Shown here piece after piece: positions 26,191 to 34,610 of a stretch of DNA of 64,000 nt; the first letter of the stretch is position 1; each line of letters starts with the position of its first letter. The notes beneath the pieces were generated by a model. The model saw only the letters and a program-made list of their open reading frames with translations. It was not told the DNA's origin and did not search any database. The position numbers and the translations under genes are program-made. The DNA comes from Mycobacterium sp. 852002-51961_SCH5331710 (GTDB lineage Bacteria > Actinomycetota > Actinomycetes > Mycobacteriales > Mycobacteriaceae), in assembly GCF_001665535.1 (NCBI RefSeq), contig NZ_LZSQ01000069.1, positions 1-64,000 of the forward strand, in the 5' to 3' direction.

Positions 26191-27648
26191 GTGGCTAATC
26201 AGCTTCTCGCAATCACGCGTCACCCCAAGGAGCGGTTGACGTCTGTCCTGTTGGCGCCCGCCCCCCGCGTCGTCGATGACAAATGGCGACAGTGGAGTCG
26301 GGACTGGAGAGTCCGGGAACTTGCGCCGGCCCCCGCCGGATCTGGGCTGAGAGCCGTCCTAGGGGACGCTGGACTCCCGTTGCTGGGGCACACTGTCGAC
26401 TACATCCGATTTGGTTCAGAATTCAGTCGGGAGCGTTACGAACGTTTGGGCTCGGTGTCGTGGATGGGCGCATTCGGTACCAAAATGGTGGTCATCGCCG
26501 GTCCAGACGCAACGCGTGAGGCGTTCACAAGCGAAGCCAAGGCCTTTTCTCAAGATGGCTGGTCCTTCCTGATCGATGCTTTCTTCCATCGCGGGTTGAT
26601 GCTCATGAGCTTCGACGAACATTTGATGCACCGGCGCATCATGCAGGAGGCGTTCACGCGTCCTCGCCTGACCGGATATGTCGGGCAGGTGGCCCCGTGC
26701 GTTCGCGCAGCCGTGCCCGCGTGGCCGACCGGTCCGTCGGTCCGGATCTACCCGTTGTTGAAGAATCTCACCCTCGATATTGCCACGGATGTCTTCATGG
26801 GTGGCCGCGGCAAGGACGAGAGCGCTGCTGTCAACGAGGCGTTCGTGTCCACTGTTCGCGCGGCGAGTTCCTTTGTGCGAGTTCCACTCCCGGGCACCAG
26901 GTTCCGCGCCGGCGTGCATGGGCGGCGCGTGTTGGAGGACTACTTCTCCCGACACCTGCCGGCCGCGCGTGCAGGCGAGACCGACGATCTATTCGCCGCC
27001 CTCTGCCAGGCGACCACAGAAGACGGTGAACGGTTCTCCGACGAGGATGTGATCAACCACATGATCTTTCTCATGATGGCCGCCCATGACACCTCCACGA
27101 TCACCACCACTGCTGTCACCTACTTCCTCGCTAAACATCCTGAGTGGCAGGAGAAGGCAGCGGCGGAGGCGCGGTCCTTCGGTCACGATTCGCCAGATAT
27201 CGACGAACTGGAGCGGATGACGGTCCTCGATCTGATCCTCAAAGAAGCTCTGCGTCTGCTGGCGCCCGTTCCGCTGGTGATGCGCAAGACCGTCCGCGAT
27301 GTCGCCATCGACGGCTATCACATCCCCCGTGAAACCTTGTGCGCAATCACACCCGCCGTAAATCACTTCGACCGCAGAATATGGAGCGACCCGGACCGTT
27401 TCGATCCGTCGCGCTTCGATGAGCCCCGGCGCGAGGACCAACAGCACCGATTCGCCTGGGTGCCGTTCGGCGGGGGGGCGCACAAATGCATTGGGATGCA
27501 GTTCGGCACACTCGAGGTGAAGGCAATCCTGCACCAGATGTTGCGTACCTACACTTGGACGGTCCCAAACGACTATCACGTGCGTTGGGACAACACCTCG
27601 CTGCCCATTCCCGTGGACGGACTGCCTGTGACGTTGCGGCACCGATGA
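26191..27648 (+). CDS. Cytochrome P450, CYP136-like
   Basis: A 485-residue P450 with I-helix FLMMAAHDTSTITTT, ExxR in KEALRLL, and heme loop FGGGAHKCIGMQFG with ligand C433. Segments such as GSGLRAVLGDAGLPLLGH, FFHRGLMLM, RRIMQEAF and NHMIFLMMAAHDTST agree with M. tuberculosis CYP136 as I recall it. The natural substrate of that family is unsettled; hydroxylation of a terpenoid or alicyclic compound is possible. A GTG start follows AGGAGG at good spacing. The stop overlaps the transglutaminase-like start as ATGA. Confidence 0.88.
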   Translation: MANQLLAITRHPKERLTSVLLAPAPRVVDDKWRQWSRDWRVRELAPAPAGSGLRAVLGDAGLPLLGHTVDYIRFGSEFSRERYERLGSVSWMGAFGTKMVVIAGPDATREAFTSEAKAFSQDGWSFLIDAFFHRGLMLMSFDEHLMHRRIMQEAFTRPRLTGYVGQVAPCVRAAVPAWPTGPSVRIYPLLKNLTLDIATDVFMGGRGKDESAAVNEAFVSTVRAASSFVRVPLPGTRFRAGVHGRRVLEDYFSRHLPAARAGETDDLFAALCQATTEDGERFSDEDVINHMIFLMMAAHDTSTITTTAVTYFLAKHPEWQEKAAAEARSFGHDSPDIDELERMTVLDLILKEALRLLAPVPLVMRKTVRDVAIDGYHIPRETLCAITPAVNHFDRRIWSDPDRFDPSRFDEPRREDQQHRFAWVPFGGGAHKCIGMQFGTLEVKAILHQMLRTYTWTVPNDYHVRWDNTSLPIPVDGLPVTLRHR

Positions 27649-28298
27649 GCGGTGAGAACTCGCCTTACCTGGAGCCCACGGAGTTCCTCGATTGGCAACA
27701 TGAATCGGTACGCGACTTCGTTGCATCGGCGACCCGCGGCGCGGTCGACGACACCACGAAGGCCATAGCCATCTTCACTGCGGTCCGCGACTCGATTTGG
27801 TATGACCCCTACACCGTGACCGATGACCCGCATGCGTATCGCGCCAGCACCATCGCAACTGCAGACCGCGCTTACTGCGTCCCGAAGGCGGTGCTCTTGA
27901 CGGCGGCCTGCCGAGCAGCAGGCATCCCAGCGCGGCTGGGGTTCGCCGATGTCCGAAACCACCTTCAGACCGAGACATTGCGTGAGCGGATGGGCGGTAC
28001 CGACGTCTTCGTCTACCACGGATACAGCCTCATGCATCTCTGCGGTGTCTGGGTCAAGGCAACTCCGGCGTTCAATCGCGAGCTATGCGCACGGTTCGGC
28101 GTCCCGCCAATTGATTTCGACGGGCGCACAGACGCCCTGCTGCACGGGTTCGCCGGTGACGGCACACAACACATGGAATATCTGAGGGATCGAGGCGCCT
28201 TCGACGATCTACCGCTGGCAGAGATCCTGCAAGCGCTCAGAACCCACTACGGGACGCTCATAGGCGATGCGAGTCGCCATCCAGACCTGTTCGCCTGA
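27645..28298 (+). CDS. Transglutaminase-like (cysteine protease fold) protein
   Basis: A 217-residue protein with the transglutaminase-core pattern: IWYDPYTVTDDPHAYRAS, nucleophile RAYCVPKAVLL (C78) with RAAGIPARLGFADV, then a His/Asp stretch near HGYSLMHLCGVWVKATPAFN. It could act as a peptidase, amidase or acyltransferase; the substrate is unknown. It is coupled to the P450 by ATGA and precedes a FadD by 14 bp. A decayed copy lies at 14972 next to the other FadD module. Its neighbourhood suggests a role in handling an acyl intermediate, but this is inference. Confidence 0.8.
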   Translation: MSGENSPYLEPTEFLDWQHESVRDFVASATRGAVDDTTKAIAIFTAVRDSIWYDPYTVTDDPHAYRASTIATADRAYCVPKAVLLTAACRAAGIPARLGFADVRNHLQTETLRERMGGTDVFVYHGYSLMHLCGVWVKATPAFNRELCARFGVPPIDFDGRTDALLHGFAGDGTQHMEYLRDRGAFDDLPLAEILQALRTHYGTLIGDASRHPDLFA

Positions 28299-28312
28299 AG
28301 GGCCGATGCGTA

Positions 28313-29938
28313 ATGCACAGCACGATGCAAGACGTCCAGCTCACAATCTCGGCAATTGTCCGCCATGCCGCCTCCATTCACGGAAACAGCGAGGTGATCA
28401 CCCCCGACGGAATTGGATACCGAAGTATGTCCTACCGTAGCGTCCTGGGGCGAGCGGGCCGACTTGCCAATGCGTTGCGCGGGCTCGGAATAACGGCAGA
28501 TCAACGGGTGGCCACTTTTCAGTGGAGTAACCAAGAACATCTCGAGGCCTACTGCGCGGTTCCCTCCATGGGCGCGGTGCTGCACACCCTCAACATTCGT
28601 TTGGCTCCAGAGCAACTCGCGTACATCGCCAACCATGCCAGCGATCAGATCATCCTGGTGGATGCGTCGGTTGCGCCATTGTTGGCTAGTGCGCTACCAG
28701 CGATGGAGTCGGTGCATACGGTCATCGCCACCGGGGGCGGCGACCTCGCTCCGCTGCAGCGATGCGGGAAGACGGTGTTGCGTTACGAGGAGATCCTGGC
28801 GCAGCAACCGGAGACTTTCGATTGGCCCGAGATCGATGAGCGTTCCGCCGCGGCCATGTGCTACACCAGCGGGACTACTGGAAATCCCAAAGGTGTTGTC
28901 TACAGCCACCGTTCGACCTACCTACATGCACTGACCGCCTGCACGTCGAACGCCCTGGCAGTGAGCGAGGCCGACCGTATCCTGGCCATTGTCCCGATGT
29001 TTCACGCCAATGCGTGGGGACTGATCTACGCGGCGTTGATGTCTGGTGCGGACTTGGTATTACCCGATCGCCATCTGCAAGCCGCGCCGCTGGTGTCGAT
29101 CATCGAAGAGACTCAGCCGACTATCGCCGGTGCAGTGCCGACGATCTGGAACGATGTCGATCGATACCTGGAATCGAATCCCGCCCGGGACATCTCCTCA
29201 CTTCGGCTGGTTGCCTGCGGGGGATCGGCAGTCCCCGTCTCGCTGATGCGGGCATTCGAAGACAAGTACAACGTGCCTATCGTGCAGGCATGGGGCATGA
29301 CCGAAACCTCGCCGCTGGCTACCGTCGCACGCGCAGCGCACGGAGTAGGCGAGACCCGTGCGTGGGAGATGCGCGAAAGCCAGGGTCGGCCGATGTGCGG
29401 TGTCGAGATCCGGTTGCGTGACGACCACAAGAAGACAGTGCCGTGGGACGGTCGATCAGCGGGTGAAATACAGGCGCGAGGCCCGTGGATCACCGGCGCC
29501 TACTTCGGCGACGATGATCCGGACAAGTTCGACGGAGGGTGGCTGCGCACCGGCGACGTCGGCCGGATCGACCCGGACGGGTATCTCACGCTGACCGATC
29601 GTGCGAAGGACGTCATCAAGTCAGGTGGAGAATGGATCTCCTCAGTCGAGCTGGAAAACACGCTGATTGGTCACCCGGCGATCTACGAGGCTGCGGTGGT
29701 GGCAGTTCCCGACGACAAATGGCAGGAAAGACCGCTCGCCCTGGTCGTGGTTCACCGTGGAGCCGAGGTCGACATCGACCGACTGCGCGCGTTTCTGTTG
29801 GACAAGGTCGCCAAGTGGTGGATCCCGGAGCGGTGGAGCTTCGTGTCTGAGATTCCCCGAACAAGCGTCGGGAAATACGACAAGAAGGCCATACGCGCGC
29901 GTCACTCCGCCGGCGAGTATCAGATCGAAACGTCCTAA
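28313..29938 (+). CDS. FadD-type fatty acyl-CoA (or acyl-AMP) ligase, copy 2
   Basis: A 541-residue adenylating enzyme with [50 protein letters not shown] and SVGKYDKKAI. It should make an acyl-CoA from an acid, probably that released by the upstream oxidative steps. It is paralogous to the ligase at 10816 with closely matching N-termini and conserved blocks, so the two gene groups probably share an ancestor. It sits between the transglutaminase-like and acyl-CoA dehydrogenase genes. Confidence 0.93.
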   Translation: MHSTMQDVQLTISAIVRHAASIHGNSEVITPDGIGYRSMSYRSVLGRAGRLANALRGLGITADQRVATFQWSNQEHLEAYCAVPSMGAVLHTLNIRLAPEQLAYIANHASDQIILVDASVAPLLASALPAMESVHTVIATGGGDLAPLQRCGKTVLRYEEILAQQPETFDWPEIDERSAAAMCYTSGTTGNPKGVVYSHRSTYLHALTACTSNALAVSEADRILAIVPMFHANAWGLIYAALMSGADLVLPDRHLQAAPLVSIIEETQPTIAGAVPTIWNDVDRYLESNPARDISSLRLVACGGSAVPVSLMRAFEDKYNVPIVQAWGMTETSPLATVARAAHGVGETRAWEMRESQGRPMCGVEIRLRDDHKKTVPWDGRSAGEIQARGPWITGAYFGDDDPDKFDGGWLRTGDVGRIDPDGYLTLTDRAKDVIKSGGEWISSVELENTLIGHPAIYEAAVVAVPDDKWQERPLALVVVHRGAEVDIDRLRAFLLDKVAKWWIPERWSFVSEIPRTSVGKYDKKAIRARHSAGEYQIETS

Positions 29939-29980
29939 GAAATCAAACCCATTGATATTGAACAGCCGAGAGGGAATCCT

Positions 29981-31126
29981 GTGACAGCATCAATTTCTCC
30001 CTGGATGAGCGCCGAATTGCTCGAGCTTCGTGACCTTGCCGCGAAGTTCTTCTCGACCGAATTGGCCCCACATGCGCAACGTTTCGCAGACCAGCACCAA
30101 GTTGACCGAGAATTGTGGCACAAAGCCGGCGAACTAGGCCTGCTCTGCATGTCCATACCCGAAGAATACGGCGGGGGAGGCGGCACATTCGCGCACGAAG
30201 CCGTCGTACTCGAAGAGCAAGCCCGAGTCGGGGACAGCTCATGGGGCGCAGGGCTGCACAGCGGAATCGTCGCGCACTACATCCTCCAGTATGCGGCCGA
30301 AGAACTACGGAGGCAGTGGCTGCCCAAGATGGCCTCAGGCGAAATGATCGGTGCTATCGCCATGACGGAGCCAGGGACCGGTTCTGATCTGCAGAGTGTC
30401 AAGACCAAAGCAATTCTTGACGGTGACGAGTACGTGATCACCGGCGCAAAGACCTTCATCACCAACGGTCAGCAAGCCGACCTGATCATCGTCGTCGCCA
30501 AGACAGATCCAAGTCAGGGCGCCGCCGGCATCTCGCTGATCGTCGCCGAAGCCGATCGACCCGGATTCCGGCGCGGCAAGGTCCTCGACAAAATCGGCCA
30601 ACGCGGACAAGACACCTCCGAGTTGTTCTTCGACGACGTAAGAGTGCCCCGCTCGCACCTCCTGGGCGAGACCGAGGGTCAGGGTTTCATTCAGCTGATG
30701 ACGCAGCTACCTCAAGAGCGGCTCATCGTCGCGGTTGGGGCGGTCGCGGCGATGGAACTTGCCGTGGAGCAGACACTCAAATACACCCGTGAGCGGGAAG
30801 CGTTCGGACGGCCCGTCTTCGGCTTCCAGAACACGAAATTCATCTTGGCCGAAGCTGCAACCGAAACGCGCATCGCACGAGTATTTTTGGACTACTGCAT
30901 CGACCTACACCTCGCGGGCCAACTCGACGTCCAGACCGTCGCCATGGCGAAATGGTGGACCACTGAGCGAGCGATGAAGGTGCTCGATGACTGTTTGCAG
31001 CTCCACGGCGGATATGGGTACATGACCGAGTACCCCATCTCGAGATTGTGGGTGGACCAGCGCGTGCAGAAAATCTACGCCGGCACAAATGAGGTGATGA
31101 AGGAAATCATCTCGCGTTCCCTATGA
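29981..31126 (+). CDS. Acyl-CoA dehydrogenase
   Basis: A 381-residue FAD-dependent dehydrogenase with AMTEPGTGSDLQSVKTKA, LVDQ-type substrate loops, and C-terminal LHGGYGYMTEYPISRLWVDQ followed by IYAGTNEVMKEI. The YAGT end and PQERL segment agree with the long-chain/isovaleryl subgroup, in which the catalytic Glu lies in the middle of the protein rather than at YEGT. It would catalyse the first beta-oxidation step on the CoA ester made by the ligase just upstream. A GTG start follows GAGAGGG. Confidence 0.92.
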   Translation: MTASISPWMSAELLELRDLAAKFFSTELAPHAQRFADQHQVDRELWHKAGELGLLCMSIPEEYGGGGGTFAHEAVVLEEQARVGDSSWGAGLHSGIVAHYILQYAAEELRRQWLPKMASGEMIGAIAMTEPGTGSDLQSVKTKAILDGDEYVITGAKTFITNGQQADLIIVVAKTDPSQGAAGISLIVAEADRPGFRRGKVLDKIGQRGQDTSELFFDDVRVPRSHLLGETEGQGFIQLMTQLPQERLIVAVGAVAAMELAVEQTLKYTREREAFGRPVFGFQNTKFILAEAATETRIARVFLDYCIDLHLAGQLDVQTVAMAKWWTTERAMKVLDDCLQLHGGYGYMTEYPISRLWVDQRVQKIYAGTNEVMKEIISRSL

Positions 31127-31171
31127 CCCTGAACGATTAGCCACCTGCACATTACTCACCTGGGAGGATTG

Positions 31172-31273
31172 ATGGCATCTACAGAGGTGCCATATCGCCA
31201 CGAAATGGGTGGACATTGCGGATCGGGTGCCCTTCGGGAGTTGATACCAGATGCTCCTATCTTCAGGCAATGA
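31172..31273 (+). pseudogene. Truncated BtrH/DUF4872-type gene
   Basis: Only 33 codons remain, starting ATG after GGGAGGATTG. The translation MASTEVPYRHEMGGHCGSGA closely matches the N-terminus of the intact gene at 13875, with the Cys at the same position 16, then stops within the duplication at 31261-31292. The rest of the gene is missing. It lies 46 bp after the acyl-CoA dehydrogenase, so it was the next gene of that operon before a mobile element or deletion cut it. Confidence 0.75.
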
Positions 31274-31292
31274 GTTCTTCAGGCAATGAGTT
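31261..31292. repeat. 16-bp perfect tandem duplication at the BtrH/IS110 junction
   Basis: CTTCAGGCAATGAGTT occurs twice in a row, exactly where BtrH-like coding similarity ends and IS110-type sequence begins. It may record insertion or deletion of a mobile element. Confidence 0.85.
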
Positions 31293-31800
31293 CGTTGGTT
31301 CTTCTGCTGGGTTGGCGGAGGGCGTGGTAGATCTCGCGGGCGATGTACGCTTGATGCAGCGCATGATCTCGTTCTTGGTTTTGCCTTCGGCCAGGCGGTG
31401 AACGAAGTAGTCGCGGGTGGGCTGGTGACGGCGCATGCGCACCACCAGGATGACGTGCAGGGCACGGTTGGCGTCGCGATTGCCTCCCCAATTGAGCCGG
31501 TGGCGGATCGTTTTGCCGCTGGAGGCTTCCAGTGGGCTGACCCCGCAGAGTTTGGCGAAAGCGGCGTCGCTGCCGATCCGAGCGGGGTTGTCGCCGAGGG
31601 CGGTCAGCAGCGTGGCAGCGGTGTCGGGCCCGACGCTGTAGCTCGGGTGCGGCGGTGGCGGTGATGGTGTCGACGTGGCGTTCGAGTCGGGCGGCTGCGG
31701 TGTCGAGCTGGTGGCAACGTGCCGCCATCGACTTGATAGCAGTAAAGAAAGTTCTCACATCGCAGGCCAGCGGCGGTCAGGCGGGCGTTGGTCGCGCCTG
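31275..31800 (-). mobile_element. Degenerate IS110-family transposase remnant
   Basis: Read on the minus strand, the pieces match the C-terminal transposase domain of IS110-family enzymes as I recall them: FFTAIKSMAARCHQLDTAAA, then VGPDTAATLLTALGDNPARI, FAKLCGVSPLEASSGKTIRH, NRDANRALHVI, and HQPTRDYFVHRLAEGKTKNE. They lie in at least two frames, with shifts near 31640 and 31345, and the catalytic N-terminal DEDD part is absent. It is a dead copy, probably inserted in or near the truncated BtrH-like gene. Confidence 0.75.
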
Positions 31801-32089
31801 CTGCCCGCGGCGTCTCGATGCGGCGAGGAGCGAGGACAGTCCTGGCTTGTCGTGGTGCCAGGATGCCGTGGCCGTTGAGATGTACAGCGCTCGTCGTCGT
31901 GTGCAAGCTTGTGTGGCGGCGGACGGAGGGCGAAGCGTAGCGAGCGGCGCGGACGGGAGCGCCAGCGGACGGGAGCAGAGGGAGTGTAGCGAAGCCCGCA
32001 GGTAGCCGCCGGTTCCTCGCGGGCTATGGCGGCCCGGGCTCCGCTGAGCATCAGTTGCGGGTCTGCGCCATGGCGATGGGACTCGTAGG
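31801..32089. other. Gene-free junction with GCGGACGG repeats
   Basis: No convincing gene lies between the IS110 remnant and the HD-domain gene. The stretch carries three copies of a GCGGACGG(G)AGC-like repeat, at 31919-31928, 31949-31960 and 31965-31976. It probably contains the left boundary of the AICE-like element, but I see no copy of the 28-bp tRNA-derived sequence here. Confidence 0.5.
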
Positions 32090-32635
32090 ATGGCGGTTGT
32101 GAGCGGGATGCTGGCGCAGCGTGCACGGCGAGAGGCCGAGACGCGACTGGTGGGGCAGCTGCGGCGGTTGGCGCATGTGCGGGGTGTCGCGACGACTGCC
32201 GAGCGGCTGAGTCGGCGGTTCGATGCCCAGACAGCGGACTCTTTGGTGGCAGCGGCGTGGCTGCACGATATCGGCTACGCACCGTCGTTGCGCCGGACCG
32301 GGTTTCATCCGCTCGATGGCGCAGAGTTTGCCCGGGCGGCGGGTTTTCGGGAGCTGGTCGCCTCCCTGGTGGCGTTCCATACTGGGGCGCACGCGGAAGC
32401 TGCCGAGCGCGGCTTGTCAGGTTTAGCGGCGTTCAGCGATCCGCCCAGCGATGTTCTGGATGTGTTGACCTTTTGCGATCTGACGACCGGGCCGGACGGG
32501 GCGCCGGTATCACCGCGAGATCGATTGATCGAGGTGTTGGGCCGCTATGGACCCGAGGACCCGGTGCACCGCGCGGTCGACGCGGGGCGCGACGAACTGT
32601 TGGCGGCGGTCCGACGGGTACGCGATTGGCTGTAA
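32090..32635 (+). CDS. HD-domain protein
   Basis: A 181-residue protein with an HD phosphohydrolase core: AAWLHDIGYAPSL, then FHPLDGAEFARA and a later DLTTGPDG. This suits a metal-dependent nucleotide phosphohydrolase. HD proteins of this type commonly occur at the edge of actinomycete integrative elements. The start could be ATG at 32090 or 32108; the first is used here. It converges with the Nudix gene, 10 bp apart. Its biological role in the element is not known. Confidence 0.72.
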   Translation: MAVVSGMLAQRARREAETRLVGQLRRLAHVRGVATTAERLSRRFDAQTADSLVAAAWLHDIGYAPSLRRTGFHPLDGAEFARAAGFRELVASLVAFHTGAHAEAAERGLSGLAAFSDPPSDVLDVLTFCDLTTGPDGAPVSPRDRLIEVLGRYGPEDPVHRAVDAGRDELLAAVRRVRDWL

Positions 32636-32645
32636 ACCCAGCCGG

Positions 32646-33113
32646 TTAGCCGAGGTAGGGGCTGTCGCGGTGTTGCAGGTAGTGCTCGATGCGCAGTCGC
32701 ATCGACGGGTGCATGTCCAGATTGGGGATGTCGTCGGGATCGGTCCAGGCGATGTCGGTGCTTTCGTGATCGATGGCCAGGGTACCGCCGAGAACCTTGG
32801 TGGTGAAGGACAGAGAGAACTGTTGGCGGACTTCGCCATCGGTGAACGCGACGACATGCTGCGGGTTGGTGTAGACACCGACAAGGCCGGTGACTTCAAT
32901 GTCGAGCCCGGTTTCCTCTTTGACTTCCCGGACGGCGGTGTCGGCAATCGTTTCGCCGATGTCGTGTCCGCCGCCGGGTAGCGCCCACAGGGTGTTGTCG
33001 CGGCGTTTGATCAGCAGGATACGACCCTGTTCGTCGGTGACGATGGCCGAGGCTGACGGAACGACGCTGTTGGGCAGCGGGGCGTTGGGGTCGTTGTAGT
33101 AGTCGGTTCGCAT
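32646..33113 (-). CDS. Nudix hydrolase (Pif-like position)
   Basis: A 155-residue Nudix protein with the complete Nudix box GGGHDIGETIADTAVREVKEETGLDI (shown only by its key residues G, E, REVKEE). It should hydrolyse a nucleoside diphosphate derivative. In the Streptomyces element pSAM2 the transfer-exclusion protein Pif carries a Nudix domain, so an immunity or exclusion role is possible here, but this is inferred from context. It lies next to an XRE regulator on the same strand, 5 bp apart. Confidence 0.85.
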   Translation of the reverse strand: MRTDYYNDPNAPLPNSVVPSASAIVTDEQGRILLIKRRDNTLWALPGGGHDIGETIADTAVREVKEETGLDIEVTGLVGVYTNPQHVVAFTDGEVRQQFSLSFTTKVLGGTLAIDHESTDIAWTDPDDIPNLDMHPSMRLRIEHYLQHRDSPYLG

Positions 33114-33118
33114 AGGGT

Positions 33119-33937
33119 TCAGCCTTTCGCGCTGAGCGGTCTGGCGCGATCCCAGACCTGGGTGAAAGCGTCTTCGAGGGTGGCCCAGAGCCGTGGTTCG
33201 TGGTGGCGCGACAGCACAAGCACGGGGTTGTTGCGCCCGGGTGAGCCGTAGATGTGGAAGTTGACGATCATGGCGTCGTCGACCCGGAAGATCGACGTGT
33301 AGAGCGTGGTGTCGTGGGTGCGGATATCCAGCCCCGGGGTATCGGCATGCGGGGCGAGCAACTCCACGGACGTGCGGCAGCGGGCGATGACGGCCTCGCC
33401 GATGCCTTCCTCCTTGCCGCGCAGGATCGTGGTGGCAGTGTCAGGATCCCCGACGAGAAACCGCACCGCCACACCGCGGGCGGCGGCGTCGAGCAGAATG
33501 TCGAGGAAGCCGTCGAGGGTGTCAAACAGGAACGTGGCCGCCAGGACGAGGATGTCGATGCCGGTGGTGGCGTCGCCGAAATGCTGCTGCCACGTCGTGA
33601 TCGGCAGCTGGGTGCGGCTGGCATACAGCGTCGCGGTGAACGGACCACCCAGCGACGTCGTCGCCAGCGCGCTCGCGGTAGGGGCAGGATACTGGTTGGG
33701 CCACAGGTTGTGCGGTGTGCAGCCAAGCAGCTTAGCGGCGCGGCGGGCGTTGTCCTCGCGGACGTTGTAGTCGATGTTGGCCAGCCAGCGGCGCACCGTC
33801 TTGATATCCACGCCCACCGCAGTGGCGAACCTCTGTGGGGAGAGTCCCTTGGCGTGCAGCCGTTGGGTGAGGCGATCGTTGGGGATCGTGGCGGCCTCGG
33901 CGTCGCCGTCCTGATCGCCCGTCGTCTCAGCGCACAT
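33119..33937 (-). CDS. XRE regulator with C-terminal PLD-like (DUF5919-type) domain
   Basis: A 272-residue protein. The N-terminal HTH, NDRLTQRLHAKGLSPQRFATAVGVDIKTVRRW, suits an XRE domain. The C-terminal ~170 residues resemble DUF5919 / phospholipase-D-like folds (ILVLAATFLFDTLDGFLDIL, VRFLVGDPDTATT), apparently without a full HKD motif. It is divergent from the transfer operon, across a 239-bp region rich in TGTC repeats. It is the likely element regulator, controlling the Nudix gene and the tra/rep operon. Confidence 0.8.
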   Translation of the reverse strand: MCAETTGDQDGDAEAATIPNDRLTQRLHAKGLSPQRFATAVGVDIKTVRRWLANIDYNVREDNARRAAKLLGCTPHNLWPNQYPAPTASALATTSLGGPFTATLYASRTQLPITTWQQHFGDATTGIDILVLAATFLFDTLDGFLDILLDAAARGVAVRFLVGDPDTATTILRGKEEGIGEAVIARCRTSVELLAPHADTPGLDIRTHDTTLYTSIFRVDDAMIVNFHIYGSPGRNNPVLVLSRHHEPRLWATLEDAFTQVWDRARPLSAKG

Positions 33938-34176
33938 CTTTCCGTGTCATCCCTGTCCATCCTCAGCGCGTGGTTCCTAGTTTGCCATGCGACTGCCGCC
34001 GCCCCGCGGCGGTGATGCCCGTCCGATGCCCACGGGCATGTCCCTGTCGTGTCCGAAATGTCTGCGGCAGTGTCGGCAATGCCTGCCAACGTCCCTCGCT
34101 ACGTCCGCGATGTCCACGTGAACTGAGCCCAGCGCCGCAACGGGCGCAAACAGATCACGAAAGGAACAGCGGGACA
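33938..34176. promoter_or_regulatory. AICE control region with TGTC repeat array and inverted repeat
   Basis: This gap between divergent regulator and transfer operon contains TGTC at 33945, 33954, 34039, 34045, 34050, 34059, 34071 and 34111, with related CGTCC at 34090 and 34102. It also holds the inverted repeat ATGCCC-AC-GGGCAT at 34026-34039 and GATGCCC direct copies at 34014 and 34025. This looks like a multi-site operator or an iteron-like region. No gene is visible. The binder is unproved; the XRE protein is the nearest candidate. Confidence 0.45.
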
Positions 34177-34521
34177 ATGCGTTTAAGAATCGACACATCA
34201 GGCACACGGTTCATCGTCACCCGAGCGGCCGAGCCGCGGCTGAACTTCGAGACCGGCAGCCCAAAAGTGGACACCGCCACCGGCGTGCCACTGTATGCCG
34301 CGCAGCTGTTGGCGTTGGATGACACCGGTGGTGAAGTGCTCAACGTCACCGTCGCCGGGGATCCGAAAGTGACAGTCACCCAACCTGTTTCAGTCGCGGG
34401 TCTGGTTGCTATCCCTTGGGCTCAAGGTGATCGCAGCGGCGTGGCGTTCCGTGCCGACGCCATCACCCCCACCAACCCCGCGGCTGCGCCGAGCGATCAA
34501 GCGTCCCGCGCGCAGAAATAA
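34177..34521 (+). CDS. SCO3933-like regulatory/accessory protein of AICEs
   Basis: A 114-residue protein starting at ATG after GAAAGGAACAGCGGG. Its sequence (RFIVTRAAEPRLNFETGSPK, then GDRSGVAFRADAI) resembles small proteins found before TraB/FtsK genes in Streptomyces AICEs, which I recall as the SCO3933 family. The function is not settled. The body is mostly beta-strand-like with an Ala/Pro-rich tail. It is the first gene of the element's transfer and replication operon. Confidence 0.6.
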   Translation: MRLRIDTSGTRFIVTRAAEPRLNFETGSPKVDTATGVPLYAAQLLALDDTGGEVLNVTVAGDPKVTVTQPVSVAGLVAIPWAQGDRSGVAFRADAITPTNPAAAPSDQASRAQK

Positions 34522-34610
34522 CCCCATTTGCTGGGGCGCGGCGCTCGTGGGTGTCGCGCCCCAGCACGTGAGCTGCTATCGACCATTCACTCACCAGAGG
34601 GACGCCTGTC

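Noticed and set aside
31919..31976. CRISPR-like repeats
   Set aside because: The three GCGGACGG(G)AGC copies are short and irregularly spaced, with no spacers or cas genes in the window.
31801..32089. A further copy of the 28-bp tRNA-derived repeat as left end of the AICE-like element
   Set aside because: No match to the repeat was seen in this stretch, so the left boundary stays open.
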